Origin: Acidimicrobiia bacterium
GTDB taxonomy: Bacteria > Actinomycetota > Acidimicrobiia > Acidimicrobiales > Poriferisodalaceae
Reading direction: 5' to 3'
Length of the DNA: 33,051 nucleotides
NCBI GenBank assembly: GCA_022822525.1
Contig: JAJEBN010000016.1
Location: forward strand, 1-33,051
Shown: positions 1 through 8,441 of the stretch, in pieces
Layout of the letters: every line of letters starts with the position of its first letter
How positions within the stretch are numbered: the first letter of the stretch is position 1
Translations under genes and position numbers: made by a program
Notes under the pieces: generated by a model
What the model was told of the DNA's origin: nothing
What the model saw: only the letters and a program-made list of their open reading frames with translations
Database searches by the model: none

Positions 1-824
1 GCCATCAGCGTGCTGGTGACGGGGATGGCCAGCGTCATCGTGGATCCCAGCCACGACGGGATGCGCACCAGCGACCAGTTCATCAGCATGTGACTGGCGA
101 CGCCGGGGCCGATGGCCATGATGCCCAGCCACAGCCACGCCCCCGCCGACGGCCAGTCGAAGACCTGCCCCGAGGCGAGCGCGAACGGCGTGGCCACCAG
201 CGAGCACACCAAGGCGCTGCCGCCCGTGTACTGGGCGGCCGCGATCTTCTGCGTGCTGAGCTTGGAGAAGACGAAGTAGCCCGTCCAGGCGAACAGTGCC
301 CCGAATGCCAGCAAGTCGCCGTACACGCTCCACTCGGTCAACCCCGACGAGCCGAACACGACGATTGCGATGCCGCCGATCGCCACCAGCGCCAACCCCC
401 AGTGACGCCGGCCCGGCTGCTCGCCGAAGAGTCGGGGCGCCAGGAACAGCATCAGCAGCGGCTGCAGCGAAGCAACCACCGTGGCGTTGGCCACCGTGGT
501 CATCCGCAGGGCAACGAAGAACAGCATGATGTCGAACGCCAGCGAGAAGCCGCCCCAGAACGAGACCTTGATCGACGACAGCCGCAGCGGCGTGCGATTG
601 GCCCACAGGAACAGTGCGACGAGCCCGGTGTAGAGCCACATCCGCCAGAACACGATGGCCAGCGGCCCCAGCTCGGAGATGCCCTTGGAAATCACGCCCG
701 AGGCGGCCCATCCCACCATCGCCACCGCCGCAGCGGGCACACCGAGCGCACGTTCGGACAGCGCGGGTGCGCCGCGCCCCCCGTACGGCGCTCCCGGCGC
801 CGAACCCGATCCGATGTCGGCCAT
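1..824 (-). CDS. DMT-family (EamA) transporter, C-terminus cut by window edge
   Basis: Reading the minus strand from ATG at 824 gives an uninterrupted, strongly hydrophobic 274-residue protein that runs off the left edge. It has the two-repeat look of EamA/RhaT drug/metabolite transporters: an early stretch AAVAMVGWAASGVISKGISE, the family's typical ATVVASLQPLLMLFLA segment near the end of the first repeat, and a second hydrophobic half. About ten membrane helices are expected; the last part is missing. The start is chosen because GGAG lies seven bases upstream. A TAGTGT box on the minus strand (907-912) is a possible -10. It is divergent from the molybdenum hydroxylase gene, and the shared gap holds a 14-bp palindromic operator. 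Inference: exporter of a metabolite or toxic intermediate; family members have very diverse substrates, so none is assigned. Confidence 0.85.
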   Translation of the reverse strand, partial: MADIGSGSAPGAPYGGRGAPALSERALGVPAAAVAMVGWAASGVISKGISELGPLAIVFWRMWLYTGLVALFLWANRTPLRLSSIKVSFWGGFSLAFDIMLFFVALRMTTVANATVVASLQPLLMLFLAPRLFGEQPGRRHWGLALVAIGGIAIVVFGSSGLTEWSVYGDLLAFGALFAWTGYFVFSKLSTQKIAAAQYTGGSALVCSLVATPFALASGQVFDWPSAGAWLWLGIMAIGPGVASHMLMNWSLVRIPSWLGSTMTLAIPVTSTLM

Positions 825-964
825 GTGCGTGCTCCAGCCCCGCGGTTCCCGCCTGCACGTCACGGCCGCGGGAATGCCGATCCGACCCCGAGAAGTGCTG
901 CGGGGAACACTACGCCTCCCCAGCAAGGCGAGTGCGGCTGTGGGAGCGCGACATCTGCCGCGAA

Positions 965-978
965 CTGAGCGCGCTCAG
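965..978. promoter_or_regulatory. Palindromic operator, copy A (exact)
   Basis: Perfect 14-bp palindrome CTGAGCGCGCTCAG in the gap between the divergent exporter and molybdenum hydroxylase genes. A plausible plus-strand -10 (TAGGGT, 982-987) starts three bases after it, so a bound protein would cover the promoter of the hydroxylase gene. The same sequence recurs exactly at 8464-8477 and 14198-14211 and in variants at 8449-8462, 10783-10796 and 12562-12575. A short perfect palindrome of this kind is typical of TetR-family operators; the family assignment is inference. Confidence 0.7.
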
Positions 979-1020
979 AACTAGGGTGCGAGCCGTCGCG
1001 AGAGCCGGAGGCTGAGCTCG

Positions 1021-3276
1021 ATGAGCATTCTGGGAAACGCTGTCGTCCGGCGGGAGGATCCTGGATTCCTCACCGGGTCGGCCGCCTACGTCGACGACCT
1101 GCAGCCCGCCGATGCTCTGTACCTGGCGTACGTGCGCTCGCCGTATGCCCACGCCCGTATCTCCGGCATCGAAGTGGACGAAGCCCGCACAGCACCGGGC
1201 GTCGCCGGCGTTTTCACTGGCGCCGATCTGGCACAGATCGGGCTCGCGCCCAATGTGCTGCCGATCTTTCCCGACGCGATGAAGCGGCCCTTCATCGCCG
1301 CGGACGTGGTGCGTTATGTCGGCCAGCCGGTCGTCGGTGTCGTGGCAGAGACCCAGGCCCTCGCGGTGGACGCCTGCGAGCTGGTGATCGTCGAGTACGA
1401 CCCGCTGCCCCCCGTGATCGATCCCGAGGCCGCAGCGCGCGATGAGGTCGTACTGTTTCCCGATCACGGCACCAATGTGCTGTCGCACATCGAGTCGCCC
1501 TCTCGAGCCGACTTCTCAGACTGCGAGGTGATTGTCGCCGAGCGCATCGTGAACCAGCGGCTCACCGGCGCCCCGATCGAAGCCCGCGCAGGCATCGCGT
1601 ACTGGACCGACGACGGACGTCTCGTCCACTACTCGGCCGTTCAGGGCGCCCACCCCACCCGTGACCTGCTTGCCGCCATCTACGGCCTCGATCCTGCCGA
1701 CGTCCGCGTGATCATCCCTGACGTGGGCGGCGGCTTCGGCGCCAAGTCCCGGACCTACCCCGAGGAGCTCGCGCTCGGCTTCTACTCCCGGGCGCTCGGC
1801 CGTCCCGTCAAGTGGGCGGAGACCCGTTCGGAAAACGTGATGGCGATGCCGCATGGCCGCGGCCAGATCCAGTACGCACGCATGGGCGGCACCCTCGACG
1901 GCCGCATTACTGCATACCAACTCGACGTCATCCAGGACATCGGCGCGTACCCGCTGATCGCGGCCGTGCTCGCTGGCATGACCCAGCGGATGACCACTGG
2001 CACCTACGACATCTCCAACGCGGGCTTCAGCGCCGACAGCGTCGTCACCAACATGGTGCCGATGACCGCCTACCGGGGAGCAGGGCGTCCCGAGGCGACG
2101 GTCGCCATCGAGCGGATGGTCGACCGGTTCGCCGCCGAGATCGGCATGGATCCCGCCGAGGTCCGCTTCAAGAACCTGATTCCGCGCTTCACCGAGCCGT
2201 ACGAGACCGCCATGGGCACCAGCTACGACGTCGGCGACTACCCCGAAGCGCTGCGACGGGCGCTCGATGCCGTCGGCTACGACGACCTGCGAGCCGACCA
2301 AGCCCGACGCCGTGCCCAAGGCGACGCCCCACTGCTGGGTATCGGTGTCAGCAGCTACGTCGAGATCACCTCGGGGGCGCCCCAATCGGAGTTCGGATCG
2401 GTCCGGCTGCAGCCCGACGGCCGGCTGCGGGTCGCGAGCGGTGCAACCCCGACGGGCCAAGGTCACGACACGACGTGGGCCATGATCGTGGCCGATCGCA
2501 CCGGCGTCCCGTTCGAGCAGATCGACATCGTCCATGGCGACACCGACGAGGTGCCCCGCGGGGGGCTGACCGTAGGTTCGCGCTCGGTGCAGCAGGCGGG
2601 TGTGGCGCTCGCACTCTCGGGGGAAGCGCTCGTGAAGCGGGCCCGCGAGGCAGCCGCCGATCTGCTCGAAGCCGCAGCCGACGACGTCGTGCTGGACACC
2701 AGCTCGGGCCATTTCCACGTGGTCGGCACCCCGACGCGCACCGCGACGTGGTCACAGATCGCCGCCAGCGTCGAGGACACCCTCGAGGAGTCGGCGGATT
2801 TCATCGGAGAACAGGGCACCTTCCCCAACGGCACCCACGTCGCCGTCGTCGAGGTGGATCCCGAGACCGGCGGCACCACGCTGGTGCGGCTGGTGGCGGC
2901 CGATGATGCGGGCACCCTCATCAACCCGATGCTGGCCGAGGGCCAGGTGCACGGCGGCATCGCCCAAGGAGCGGCACAGGCGCTGCTCGAGGGCATCCAG
3001 TACGACGAGGACGGCAACCTGCTGACCGGCAGCTTCATGGACTACCTGGTGATCTCTGCTGCCGAGCTCCCCTCATTCGAGGTGGTGCACCTCGAGACGC
3101 CGACGTGGGTGAACCCGCTCGGCGCCAAAGGTGTGGGGGAGTCGGGCACCATCGGTGCCATCCCGGCCGTCTACAACGCCGTGGTCGATGCCGTCGCGCA
3201 CCTCGGCGTCCGGCACCTCACCACGCCGATCACCCCGCAGCAGCTCTGCGAGGCCATCACTGCGGCGCAGGACTAG
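1021..3276 (+). CDS. Molybdenum hydroxylase large subunit (xanthine dehydrogenase / CoxL-like, form II)
   Basis: 751 residues, normal for the molybdopterin-binding subunit of the xanthine dehydrogenase/aldehyde oxidase/CO dehydrogenase family, which hydroxylates aromatic heterocycles or aldehydes with water as oxygen source. Seen: the N-terminal hammerhead domain (RREDPGFLTG, VDDL, VRSPYAHA), the cofactor loop VGGGFGAK at about 235-242, AYRGAGR at about 350 (the non-CO-oxidising form; true CO dehydrogenases carry a Cys-containing loop there), and the C-terminal GVGESGT with the likely catalytic Glu707. Start: ATG with GGAGG nine bases upstream. The [2Fe-2S] small subunit and FAD medium subunit normally encoded beside it are absent on both sides, so electron transfer partners must come from elsewhere. 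A paralogue lies at 26336-28648. Operator copy A precedes it, placing it in the putative catabolic regulon. Confidence 0.9.
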   Translation: MSILGNAVVRREDPGFLTGSAAYVDDLQPADALYLAYVRSPYAHARISGIEVDEARTAPGVAGVFTGADLAQIGLAPNVLPIFPDAMKRPFIAADVVRYVGQPVVGVVAETQALAVDACELVIVEYDPLPPVIDPEAAARDEVVLFPDHGTNVLSHIESPSRADFSDCEVIVAERIVNQRLTGAPIEARAGIAYWTDDGRLVHYSAVQGAHPTRDLLAAIYGLDPADVRVIIPDVGGGFGAKSRTYPEELALGFYSRALGRPVKWAETRSENVMAMPHGRGQIQYARMGGTLDGRITAYQLDVIQDIGAYPLIAAVLAGMTQRMTTGTYDISNAGFSADSVVTNMVPMTAYRGAGRPEATVAIERMVDRFAAEIGMDPAEVRFKNLIPRFTEPYETAMGTSYDVGDYPEALRRALDAVGYDDLRADQARRRAQGDAPLLGIGVSSYVEITSGAPQSEFGSVRLQPDGRLRVASGATPTGQGHDTTWAMIVADRTGVPFEQIDIVHGDTDEVPRGGLTVGSRSVQQAGVALALSGEALVKRAREAAADLLEAAADDVVLDTSSGHFHVVGTPTRTATWSQIAASVEDTLEESADFIGEQGTFPNGTHVAVVEVDPETGGTTLVRLVAADDAGTLINPMLAEGQVHGGIAQGAAQALLEGIQYDEDGNLLTGSFMDYLVISAAELPSFEVVHLETPTWVNPLGAKGVGESGTIGAIPAVYNAVVDAVAHLGVRHLTTPITPQQLCEAITAAQD

Positions 3277-3374
3277 CTGCCGGCTCCTTCGCTGCTGTCA
3301 ACAATCTCGCGCGACTCGTCGGCCGCGCCCGAGTCGATGAGCCGGCTCGACAGCTCGATGGGGTCAACGGTCTT

Positions 3375-3412
3375 GGTCGGTGCCACAACGCTCCCGTCGG
3401 GTTCCACCGACC
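3375..3412. terminator. Possible bidirectional terminator hairpin
   Basis: Arms GGTCGGTG (3375-3382) and CACCGACC (3405-3412) form a perfect 8-bp stem with a 22-base loop in the 172-base gap between the convergent molybdenum hydroxylase and livF genes. There is no T-tract, as is common in high-GC actinomycetes, so the call rests on position and symmetry only. I see nothing else in this gap. Confidence 0.3.
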
Positions 3413-3448
3413 GTCGGCGCCGAGCCAGCGCCGTTCGTCACCGCCTGC

Positions 3449-4228
3449 TCAGTCCTGCAGCAGGTAGGCGGAGTGCAGCACCTCGGGCTGGTGGATCAGC
3501 TCCTCAGCGGTGCCGTCGTAGCGGATGCGGCCGCCTTCGAGCACGTATGCCTTGGTGGCCATCGCCAGCGCAACCTGGGCGAACTGCTCGATCAGCAGCA
3601 CCGCCACACCGCTGTCGGCCACCTCGGCCAGCACTGGCGTCAGCCGCTTCACCACGATGGGCGCCAAGCCCAGCGACAGCTCGTCGACGACCAGCACCTT
3701 GGGCCGCGACACCAGCGCCTGGGCCAGCACCACCATCTGCTGCTCGCCGCCCGACAGCAGGCGGCCAAAGCTCTCCCAGCGTCGCTCCAGCTCGGGGAAC
3801 AGCGATCTGGTGTACTCCACCCCGTCCGCCGCAGCCTCGTCGTTGAGCGAGTAGGTGGCCACCCGCATGTTGTCGGCCACGGTCAGATCGGTCAGCAGCC
3901 TGCGGCCTTCGGGAACAACCGACACGCCGGCGTGGCGCACGCGCTCGGGTCGCCAACCCGTGATGTCGTCACCGCCCAGCGTGACGTGACCCGAGCGCAC
4001 GCGGGCCAGTCCGGCTATCGCCGCGGCAAGGCTCGACTTGCCGGCACCGTTGGGCCCCAGCAGGGTCGTGATCTCGCCTGGCGGCACCTCGAGCGAGACA
4101 TCGTGAACCACCGGCCGGCCGCCGCGGTCGACCGTCAGATCGCCGAGCACGAGGTCGGCCATGGCAGATCCGTGGGCCGCAACGGCAGCCACCTTGCCGT
4201 CGGTCGTCGGCTCGTCAGCCACGGTCAC
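3449..4228 (-). CDS. livF: Branched-chain-type ABC transporter ATPase LivF
   Basis: 259-residue cytoplasmic ATPase, the second nucleotide-binding subunit of a LivFGHMK-type importer. Seen: Walker A GPNGAGKS at about 58-65, Q-loop region VVPEGRRLLTDLTV (the VPEGR/LTV stretch is typical of LivF), ABC signature LSGGEQQM at about 158-165, Walker B VLVVDE at about 178-183 with SLGLAP directly after, and the LLIEQ segment that replaces the usual switch histidine in this family. The GTG start at 4228 overlaps the livG stop by four bases (GTGA), favouring translational coupling. The first 22 residues are not part of the conserved fold, so an internal ATG (Met23, MADLVLGDL) is a possible alternative start. 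Last gene of the operon. Confidence 0.92.
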   Translation of the reverse strand: MTVADEPTTDGKVAAVAAHGSAMADLVLGDLTVDRGGRPVVHDVSLEVPPGEITTLLGPNGAGKSSLAAAIAGLARVRSGHVTLGGDDITGWRPERVRHAGVSVVPEGRRLLTDLTVADNMRVATYSLNDEAAADGVEYTRSLFPELERRWESFGRLLSGGEQQMVVLAQALVSRPKVLVVDELSLGLAPIVVKRLTPVLAEVADSGVAVLLIEQFAQVALAMATKAYVLEGGRIRYDGTAEELIHQPEVLHSAYLLQD

Positions 4229-4941
4229 GCCCCCTCCTCCCCGACATAGGCGGCAAGCACTCGCTCGTCGTGCAGCACCTCAGCGGTGGGTCCGGCGGCG
4301 ACCAGGCGACCGAAGTCCAGCACGGCCGTCCAATCACAGCATGCCTGCACGAGCGACATGTCGTGGTCGACCAGGATCACCGTCGCGCCCGTGCGTTCAG
4401 GCACCGAGCGAATGATCTGCGCCAGGTGATCGGTTTCCTCCTCGGGCAGCCCGGCGGCCGGCTCGTCGAGCAGCACTACCCGCGGTGCGCCGACAATGGC
4501 TCGCGCAACCTCGATGAAGCGACGGTCGCGCTGTGACAGCGCGCGGACGACGCTGTCGCGGACATCGCTCAGGCCGACGAACGCCAGCACGTCATCGACC
4601 GCGTCCTGCCGCTCGGAGCGCGAGCCTTCGGCAGCGTGCTCATGCACCGTCCGCACGTTCTCGTAGACGGTCAGGCTCTCGATGGTCTGGACCGTCTGGA
4701 ACGTCCGCCGCACTCCCCAGCGAGCTCGCCGGTAGTCGGCCATGTCCAGCAGGTCCACATCGTCGATGACGACACGACCGGTCACTGGGGTGACGAAGCC
4801 CGACAACACGTTGAACAGCGTGGTCTTGCCGGCGCCGTTCGGGCCGATCAAACCACAATTGCCGTCCGGGAAGGTCAAGGTCACCTCGTCGAGCGAGCGG
4901 ACGCCGCCGAACTGCACGCTGAGGTCGGTGATCTCGATCAC
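4225..4941 (-). CDS. livG: Branched-chain-type ABC transporter ATPase LivG, with degenerate signature motif
   Basis: 238 residues from GTG at 4941, which overlaps the livM stop as GTGA; upstream in-frame sequence is only the shadow of livM. Seen: Walker A GPNGAGKT at 33-40, FQTVQTIESLTVYENV (Q-loop region typical of LivG), Walker B VVLLDE at 155-160 followed by PAAGLP, and switch histidine His193 (LVDHDM). Odd: the ABC signature, normally LSYGQQR/LSGGQ-like, reads LSQRDRR at about 135-141, so the central Gly-Gln is lost while the flanking FIEVARAI helix is intact. This would make one of the two ATP sites of a LivF-LivG dimer non-canonical, as known in other asymmetric ABC pairs. Third transport gene after livH and livM. 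Confidence 0.9.
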   Translation of the reverse strand: MIEITDLSVQFGGVRSLDEVTLTFPDGNCGLIGPNGAGKTTLFNVLSGFVTPVTGRVVIDDVDLLDMADYRRARWGVRRTFQTVQTIESLTVYENVRTVHEHAAEGSRSERQDAVDDVLAFVGLSDVRDSVVRALSQRDRRFIEVARAIVGAPRVVLLDEPAAGLPEEETDHLAQIIRSVPERTGATVILVDHDMSLVQACCDWTAVLDFGRLVAAGPTAEVLHDERVLAAYVGEEGA

Positions 4942-5918
4942 TCGAGCAGGCCCTTCTTCTCCATGGCCTTGGTGGTCTGGATGAGGTTGATCATGAGGCC
5001 GATGCCGAAGATGGTGAGCGCGAAGTCGTTCCAGAACTGATGGCCGATGACGTTCTGGGTCAGGAAGTCGAGCAGGATCTTGGCGAAGAAGGCTGCGAGC
5101 AGAGCACCCCATAGCGAGTGAATGCCGCCCATGAGCACCACGGCGATGAGGAACAGCGCCGCTTGGCGGTTGAACTGGTCGACGCCGATGGACCACTGCA
5201 CGTGGGCGCCGAACAGCCCGCCCGCCACACCGGCCATGAATGCGGCCAGCCCGAAGGCCAGCAGCTTGTAGCGGGTGATGCTGATGCCCGAGGCCAGCGC
5301 TGAAGGCTCGCTCTGACGCACCGACGCCCAGGCACGCCCGGGCTTGGTTGCGAGGAAGGCCACCGCCAGCATGAAGATGATGAAGGCAACGATCACGACG
5401 AAGCGGAAGAACGCGACATCCCCCTCGGCAAAGGTGGGCCGCGGCACCGGGGCCCGATCGCTCATCGTCAGCGCGAGGCCGTTGAAGCCGGGACCGCCGT
5501 TGGCGAACTTCAGCCGGAACAGAATGACCTCGACGCCGACAGCGAGCAGGAGCGTCACGAGCGCCAGGTAGAGCCCGCTGACCCGCAGTGCCGGCAGGCC
5601 GATGAGCACGCCGATGACTGCGGCCACGCCGCCGCCGATGATCAGCAGCAGCGGGTACGGGATGTCGGTGGCGAATGCCAGCCGGATCGTCACCCAAGCG
5701 CCGATGCCGTAGGGCGCGACTTGGCCCAGCGATACGAGGCCGACTCGGCCGTAGAGCATCCCGACGCTGGCGGCAACCATTGAGTAGATCGCCATCTGGG
5801 TGAAGTTGAAGATCCACGTGGCGTCGAAGATCGACGGCATCGCAAACAGGGCGAACACCATCAATCCAGCCACGATCGTGGGCTGAAATGTCTTGTGCCC
5901 CAAGACGCGGCCAATCAT
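4938..5918 (-). CDS. livM: Branched-chain-type ABC transporter permease LivM
   Basis: 326 residues from ATG at 5918; the stop of livH and this start share one base (TGATG), and the long in-frame extension upstream is a shadow of livH. The protein is very hydrophobic with eight or more predicted membrane segments and family hallmarks: YGRVGLVSLGQVAPYGIGAW near residue 70 (the LivM SLGQ motif), GLPALRVSGLYLALVTL, NGGPGFNGL, and the cytoplasmic coupling loop around AWASVRQSEPSALASGI that contacts the ATPases. It forms the translocation pore with LivH. The C-terminal KAMEKKGLLE is a charged tail. Translation is probably coupled to both neighbours. Confidence 0.92.
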   Translation of the reverse strand: MIGRVLGHKTFQPTIVAGLMVFALFAMPSIFDATWIFNFTQMAIYSMVAASVGMLYGRVGLVSLGQVAPYGIGAWVTIRLAFATDIPYPLLLIIGGGVAAVIGVLIGLPALRVSGLYLALVTLLLAVGVEVILFRLKFANGGPGFNGLALTMSDRAPVPRPTFAEGDVAFFRFVVIVAFIIFMLAVAFLATKPGRAWASVRQSEPSALASGISITRYKLLAFGLAAFMAGVAGGLFGAHVQWSIGVDQFNRQAALFLIAVVLMGGIHSLWGALLAAFFAKILLDFLTQNVIGHQFWNDFALTIFGIGLMINLIQTTKAMEKKGLLE

Positions 5919-6844
5919 CAGGTCATCTCCCTGCCGGCCAGCACCACGGTGCGCTTTCTCGATATCCACAAGATCGCGACTACGGCGAACACCACCGGAG
6001 TCAGCCGGCGCAGCTCGGAGAGGAACTTCAGATTCCCGCTGAATGGAGTCAGCAACGACTCCACCACGCCGATAAGCAAGCTGGCGCCGAAGGTGACCCA
6101 CAGCGACCGCAGCTGACCGACGATGGCGCCGGCCAGTGCCGGGATCACGAACCAGGTGAGCGTGGCCTGGTCCATGCTCTTGAAGAGCGACGGGAGCAGC
6201 AGGAACACGCAGCCGCACAGGAGCCCCGCGCCGAACCATGCAATCGCTTCGACGCGCCGGACCGGGACGCCGAGCAGACCCGATGTTTCGCGGTTGTTGG
6301 CAATCGCCCGCATCGCCGTGCCGGTCTCGGTGCGCTTCAGATACTGACCGACGCCGATGACGACCACCAGGGCGAATGCCAGCGCCAGAACCTGGTTGGT
6401 GGACACGACGGTGCCGCCGACGGTGAAGGTCGACTTGGGAAAGTGCAGCGATCTGGGCTTCGACGTGTCCCACCGCTGCTTCATGATGCCCATCAGGATG
6501 AGCGTCAGTGCCACGGTTCCCAGCGACTTCACCAGGGCATCGCGCTTGTCCAGCAGCGGCGCGATCACCCTGCCGTACAGCAGGAAGAGGAGCGCGCAGA
6601 TCGCCACCAGGGCCGGGTACAGCAGGATTCTGAACCCCGACACCTGAGGCTCGGGCGCCATGATCGAGCCGCCCATGAGCGACCAGACGATGTGGACTCC
6701 CATCGACCCGATGGCGCCGAAGGCCAGGTTCACCACGCCGGTGGTGCGATACAGGACGACGATGCTCGTCCCGGTCACCGCATACATCGCTCCGAATGCC
6801 AAGCCTTGAATCAGGAATGGCAGCAGTATCGAACTGTCAGGCAT
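5918..6844 (-). CDS. livH: Branched-chain-type ABC transporter permease LivH
   Basis: 308-residue membrane protein starting with ATG at 6844, 45 bases after the binding-protein gene. Seen: N-terminal LPFLIQGLAFGAMYAVTGTS, VVLYRTTGVVNLAFGAIGSM (the LivH NFAHG-like region), and the EAA-type coupling loop TAMRAIANNRETSGLLGV near residues 175-192. About eight membrane spans. It pairs with LivM. No strong ribosome-binding site is visible, so translation may rely on the upstream gene. Liv-type systems import amino acids but also urea, short amides, benzoates and other aromatic acids, so the substrate cannot be read from this subunit. Confidence 0.92.
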   Translation of the reverse strand: MPDSSILLPFLIQGLAFGAMYAVTGTSIVVLYRTTGVVNLAFGAIGSMGVHIVWSLMGGSIMAPEPQVSGFRILLYPALVAICALLFLLYGRVIAPLLDKRDALVKSLGTVALTLILMGIMKQRWDTSKPRSLHFPKSTFTVGGTVVSTNQVLALAFALVVVIGVGQYLKRTETGTAMRAIANNRETSGLLGVPVRRVEAIAWFGAGLLCGCVFLLLPSLFKSMDQATLTWFVIPALAGAIVGQLRSLWVTFGASLLIGVVESLLTPFSGNLKFLSELRRLTPVVFAVVAILWISRKRTVVLAGREMT

Positions 6845-6889
6845 CCGAAGCGAAGTATGCGGTGTGTCTCGGGTGTTGCGCTACTCGGA

Positions 6890-8320
6890 TCAGCTGCCCG
6901 AGCCCAGGCCGCCCTTCCAGTTGTTCGGCTCGTCGGAGGTCAGGCCGCCGCCAGCCTCAGCCTCCCGCACGGCGACCAGGATGGGCTCGATGGCGGCGAT
7001 CTCGAAGCAGCCGCTCTCGTCGATCATGCGGTCGACGCCGTCGGGGACGACGTTGTAATCCCAGTTGTTCGGAACGTTGCCCTGCGGCAGGCCGCCGAAG
7101 TACCACGGCTTGCACAGGTGGTCCGACTGGAAGTTCTTGACAGCGCCGATCGCGGCATTGACGGCGACGGGGTCATCGAGGTCGGCCGGGTCCATGCCCA
7201 GCAGCGCGTGAACGATGATCCGACCCGCCACGAATCCCATCTGCTGGAAGCTGCCGAGTGGCGACTCGGGCCAGTACTCGGCGGACACCTGCCGGTAGAG
7301 CTCGATGTCGGGCCGAGGATCGTCGAGCAGGCTGAACTCGGCGTTGATGTTGATCTTGCCTGCCCATGCAGGTCCCAGCGCGACCGCCACCGAGCTGTCG
7401 TTCAACGGGGTCGACGAACCCCAGATGACCCGGTCGATCAGGCCTTGCTCTTCGGCAGCCTTGAGGATCTTGAGGCCTTCTGGCGGGGTGTAGTTGAGCA
7501 GCACGCCGCCGCCGTCGCCGGCACGACTCACCAGGTCGAGCGCAACGGATGTGGCGTCCTGGATCGGCAGCTCGTACTGCACGTCCTCCCATTCGAGGCC
7601 CGACTGCTCGATGAACAGCCCAGCGAGCGAGTTGGCGTATTCCGCAGCGGGCGAGACACCGGTCGTGGTGACGACCTTGTTCACCGGGCCCTTCGCGACG
7701 ACTGCCTGCGCGGCGCCCAGCAGCGAGTAGGCCGGCCCCATGTTGGTCGCTGCGATATTCGGCGAGCTGAAGCACTCGCCGGGCACGCCGGCCAGCACCA
7801 CGTTGTAGCCCTGCTCCTCGTAGTACGCGGCGTTCACCGGGCAGTCCAGGATCGAGAAACCGCCGCCGATGGCGACGAGCTGGTCGGTTTCGATCAGCTT
7901 GCGGGCCGCAGCAGCAGCGTCTTCTGGAGTGCCGTTGTCGTTCTCCCACACCATCTGCAGCGGGCGTCCGTGAATGCCGCCGTTGTCGTTCACGCAGTCG
8001 AAGTACGCCTGCATCATCAGCGGACCGCTGGAGAAGTCGATACCGGGAATCGAGGTTGTCACGTTGCCGATGACGATCGGCTCGCCGGTGGCCGCTTCGC
8101 CGGTGCCCATGCCGCAGAAGTCGCCGGCCTGGTCCATGGCCATGGCGTCGTCGGCCATGTCGTCATCCATGTCGTCGGCCGGCGCAGGAGCTTCGGTGGC
8201 GGCCGGTGCCTCAGTCGCCGCCGGCGCTTGTGTGTCTGCCGTGTCGGCGTCGTCGTCGCTGGCGCAGGCTGCGGCGACAAGCACGAACACGAATGCGATT
8301 GCTGTCAATTTGCGAAGCAT
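6890..8320 (-). CDS. ABC transporter substrate-binding lipoprotein (Liv/Peripla_BP_6 type)
   Basis: 476 residues from ATG at 8320, preceded by a purine-rich AGAGGGGAAG site. Residues 1-19 are a lipoprotein signal (MLRKLTAIAFVFVLVAAAC) with Cys19 as lipidation site. Residues 20-70 are a low-complexity Asp/Ala/Thr/Pro/Met linker with an APAATE repeat. The binding domain follows: EPIVIGNVTTSIPGID, GGIHGRPL (typical of periplasmic-binding type 1 proteins), and EEQGLIDRVIW. Longer than average for LivK because of the linker and C-terminal tail. First gene of the five-gene import operon; its promoter region carries the tandem operator at 8442-8477 and a 5'-leader hairpin. Inference: the solute imported is the inducer or substrate of the neighbouring catabolic enzymes. 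Confidence 0.92.
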   Translation of the reverse strand: MLRKLTAIAFVFVLVAAACASDDDADTADTQAPAATEAPAATEAPAPADDMDDDMADDAMAMDQAGDFCGMGTGEAATGEPIVIGNVTTSIPGIDFSSGPLMMQAYFDCVNDNGGIHGRPLQMVWENDNGTPEDAAAAARKLIETDQLVAIGGGFSILDCPVNAAYYEEQGYNVVLAGVPGECFSSPNIAATNMGPAYSLLGAAQAVVAKGPVNKVVTTTGVSPAAEYANSLAGLFIEQSGLEWEDVQYELPIQDATSVALDLVSRAGDGGGVLLNYTPPEGLKILKAAEEQGLIDRVIWGSSTPLNDSSVAVALGPAWAGKININAEFSLLDDPRPDIELYRQVSAEYWPESPLGSFQQMGFVAGRIIVHALLGMDPADLDDPVAVNAAIGAVKNFQSDHLCKPWYFGGLPQGNVPNNWDYNVVPDGVDRMIDESGCFEIAAIEPILVAVREAEAGGGLTSDEPNNWKGGLGSGS

Positions 8321-8396
8321 GAGCTTCCCCTCTCTATGGCGACCTGGAAGTGCTTCCCGGTCGGGAACCCAGCTCATCTCGAGCCCGCCTCCCCTG

Positions 8397-8421
8397 CGGG
8401 CGGGACGTTCGGCCCCGCCCG
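8397..8421 (-). other. Hairpin at predicted 5' end of the liv operon mRNA
   Basis: CGGGCGGG (8397-8404) and CCCGCCCG (8414-8421) are a perfect 8-bp GC stem with a 9-base loop. It lies just downstream, on the minus strand, of the best -10 box (8428-8433), so the transcript would begin at or next to the stem. A second, smaller inverted repeat TTCCCG/CGGGAA lies at 8354-8367 in the same leader. 5'-terminal stems are known to stabilise mRNAs; function here is inference. Confidence 0.45.
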
Positions 8422-8427
8422 ACGGCG

Positions 8428-8433
8428 AGCATA
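8428..8433 (-). promoter_or_regulatory. -10 box of the liv import operon
   Basis: On the minus strand the sequence GGATTATGCT contains TATGCT, close to the sigma-70/SigA consensus. It lies about 100 bases before the binding-protein start. The tandem operator at 8442-8477 covers the position where the -35 element would be. Confidence 0.5.
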
Positions 8434-8441
8434 ATCCGAAC

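Noticed and set aside
1516..2718. A 400-codon minus-strand open frame inside the first Mo hydroxylase gene
   Set aside because: Shadow frame; the plus strand carries the conserved cofactor and catalytic motifs throughout.
5888..8434. An 848-codon open frame on the plus strand opposite the import genes
   Set aside because: It is antisense to livH and the binding-protein gene, its translation is a low-complexity Arg/His/Gln/Asp-rich mix without any family motif, and the minus strand encodes clear transporter proteins. High-GC shadow.
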